Source of the DNA: Spirogloea muscicola
Taxonomy: Eukaryota > Streptophyta > Zygnematophyceae > Spirogloeales > Spirogloeaceae
DNA: 50,460 bases
Assembly: GCA_009602725.1 (NCBI GenBank)
Contig: WELB01000183.1
Location: forward strand, 193,471-243,930
Direction: 5' to 3'
A program made the translations under genes and the position numbers. Below the pieces are notes generated by a model. It was not told where the DNA came from. It searched no databases and saw nothing but the letters and a program-made list of their open reading frames with translations. This document shows, one piece after another, positions 49,437-50,460 of the stretch (its first letter is position 1; every line of letters begins with the position of its first letter).

Positions 49437-50340
49437 TCTCCGCGTCCTAGTGAAAGGCCCGACGAGCTGCTCCTACGTCCGACTAGCACGGCAGCCGCGG
49501 CGCGTCCGCATGCAAATGTGAGCAGCCGCTGGCAGCGCTGGCGATGATCCGGCGACGATTCGCGATCACGATCACGATCACGCCAAGGAAGACGGCCTCA
49601 GTCCGGATGTTCTCTGCAACCCGGAGAACGGCCGTTCTGCACGGCCGGGCTGCTGCCGCCGCTGCCGCCGCCGCAATCGCCGCCGCAATTGCCGCCGCCG
49701 CCGCCGCCGCCGCCGCTGGAAGAGGTGGAGGCAGGCGNGCCGCCAGCCGCCACTGCCGCCGCAATTGCCGCCGCCGCCGCCGCCGCCGCCGCCGGAAGCT
49801 CGAGTGCAGGCCACGCTATGAGGGACTCTCGCCATGTTCAAGTCGGACAAACGGCGGAGCGTAACGGGACGCCGTCGGAGTCCCGTTATCGGACTGGGCG
49901 GGCCCAGGCTCCTCCTCCTCGTGACCAGGCGCCTCGCCCGCCACAGCCATGGCGACCTCGACGGCGATATCAGCCGCTTGGTGGGGCTGTGGTAACCCAT
50001 CCAGTGTCTTCGGCCGCGACGCCGGGAAAAACTCCCGAATTACTCGACGGATCTGCTCCGACGAGGGCCGCGCAGAGGACGCCCACCCCCCCTCCGGGCC
50101 GCGGGCCGTTGGGCTCTCGCTATGTTGGCGTCTGAATATAGATAAGTCGACGGGAGGGAGGTCAGTGCAGCAACGCCCGTCGGAGCCGTCTCGCGAATGC
50201 CCGTAGGTGGGTCCCCGCAAGCCGCGGCCGACAACTTGTCGGCAGGAAGAGCCGCGGCGCCGGTAAGGGGGCTCCCCCACCACCCCCCCGGGTTAACCCC
50301 CCGCGGGGGTCACTCGGCGGCGCGGTCAGGGTAACCCGCC
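49437..50340. other. GC-rich intergenic, possible divergent promoter
   Basis: GCC tracts at 49650-49800 surround a single N at 49738. Open frames on both strands here are alanine or arginine runs from triplets. The 3' half is GC-rich without clear exons. Confidence 0.45.
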
Positions 50341-50460
50341 ATGAGCTCTGCGGCGTACGCGGCCCCCCAAGCTCCCCATGGCGCCCTCCCCGCCCACCCG
50401 CGCCCCGACGCCGCCGCCGGCGCCGGCGCCGGCGCCGGCATTGGCGGCGGCAATGGCGGC
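50341..50460 (+). CDS. Possible 5' end of a gene running off the window
   Basis: An ATG at 50341 opens 40 codons without a stop to the window end, reading MSSAAYAAPQAPHGAL then a GAGAGAGIGGG stretch. The Ala/Gly-rich start resembles first exons of other genes in this window, such as PTOX and DUF3172. The frame is short and in GC-rich DNA, so it may be chance. Confidence 0.35.
   Translation, partial: MSSAAYAAPQAPHGALPAHPRPDAAAGAGAGAGIGGGNGG

Overview
This window looks like nuclear DNA of a green plant-lineage eukaryote, most likely a unicellular green alga. The evidence is a set of intron-rich genes with short exons and GT-AG splice sites. It includes a plastid terminal oxidase, a plastid-type DUF3172 protein, a plant DUF1475 membrane protein, an EMB8-type hydrolase and an organellar RadA. 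GGC/GCC triplet tracts sit at gene 5' ends, and telomere-like CCCTAAA arrays of the plant type occur. The species cannot be named from the sequence. There is no bacterial operon structure, no CRISPR array and no intact mobile element.

Layout. 1-124 is a pure A run, probably a contig edge or filler. 125-4920 (+) is RadA without its 5' end. 5320-6900 is a near-perfect inverted repeat whose two arms are each a decayed copy of a DNA cytosine-5 methyltransferase. 7004-10074 (-) is UBA3, the catalytic subunit of the NEDD8-activating enzyme. 11161-13105 (-) is 6-phosphogluconolactonase, with a tRNA-like element antisense in its first intron. 13106-16539 is intergenic and full of a dispersed GC-hairpin repeat. 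16540-25538 (+) is a 24-exon NOMO gene with a large acidic insertion. 26434-31905 (-) is an unrecognised multi-exon gene. 32860-36018 (+) is an EMB8/YheT-type alpha/beta hydrolase. 37437-38468 (+) is DUF3172. 39530-41002 (-) is DUF1475, divergent from the plastid terminal oxidase at 41199-45014 (+). 46148-49436 (-) holds one or two unrecognised genes. A further reading frame opens at 50341 and runs off the end.

Most exon joins given here were checked for reading-frame phase. RadA, UBA3, PGL, NOMO, EMB8, DUF3172 and DUF1475 each read through as one consistent frame over the exons listed. The genes are unrelated housekeeping, plastid and ER functions and form no operon or pathway cluster.

The most unusual items are the palindromic methyltransferase pseudogene pair, the telomere-like arrays inside three introns, the NOMO insertion, the internal repeat in the oxidase N-terminus, the tRNA-derived element and the single Ns that break reading frames in first exons. 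I did not find a convincing new multi-gene system.
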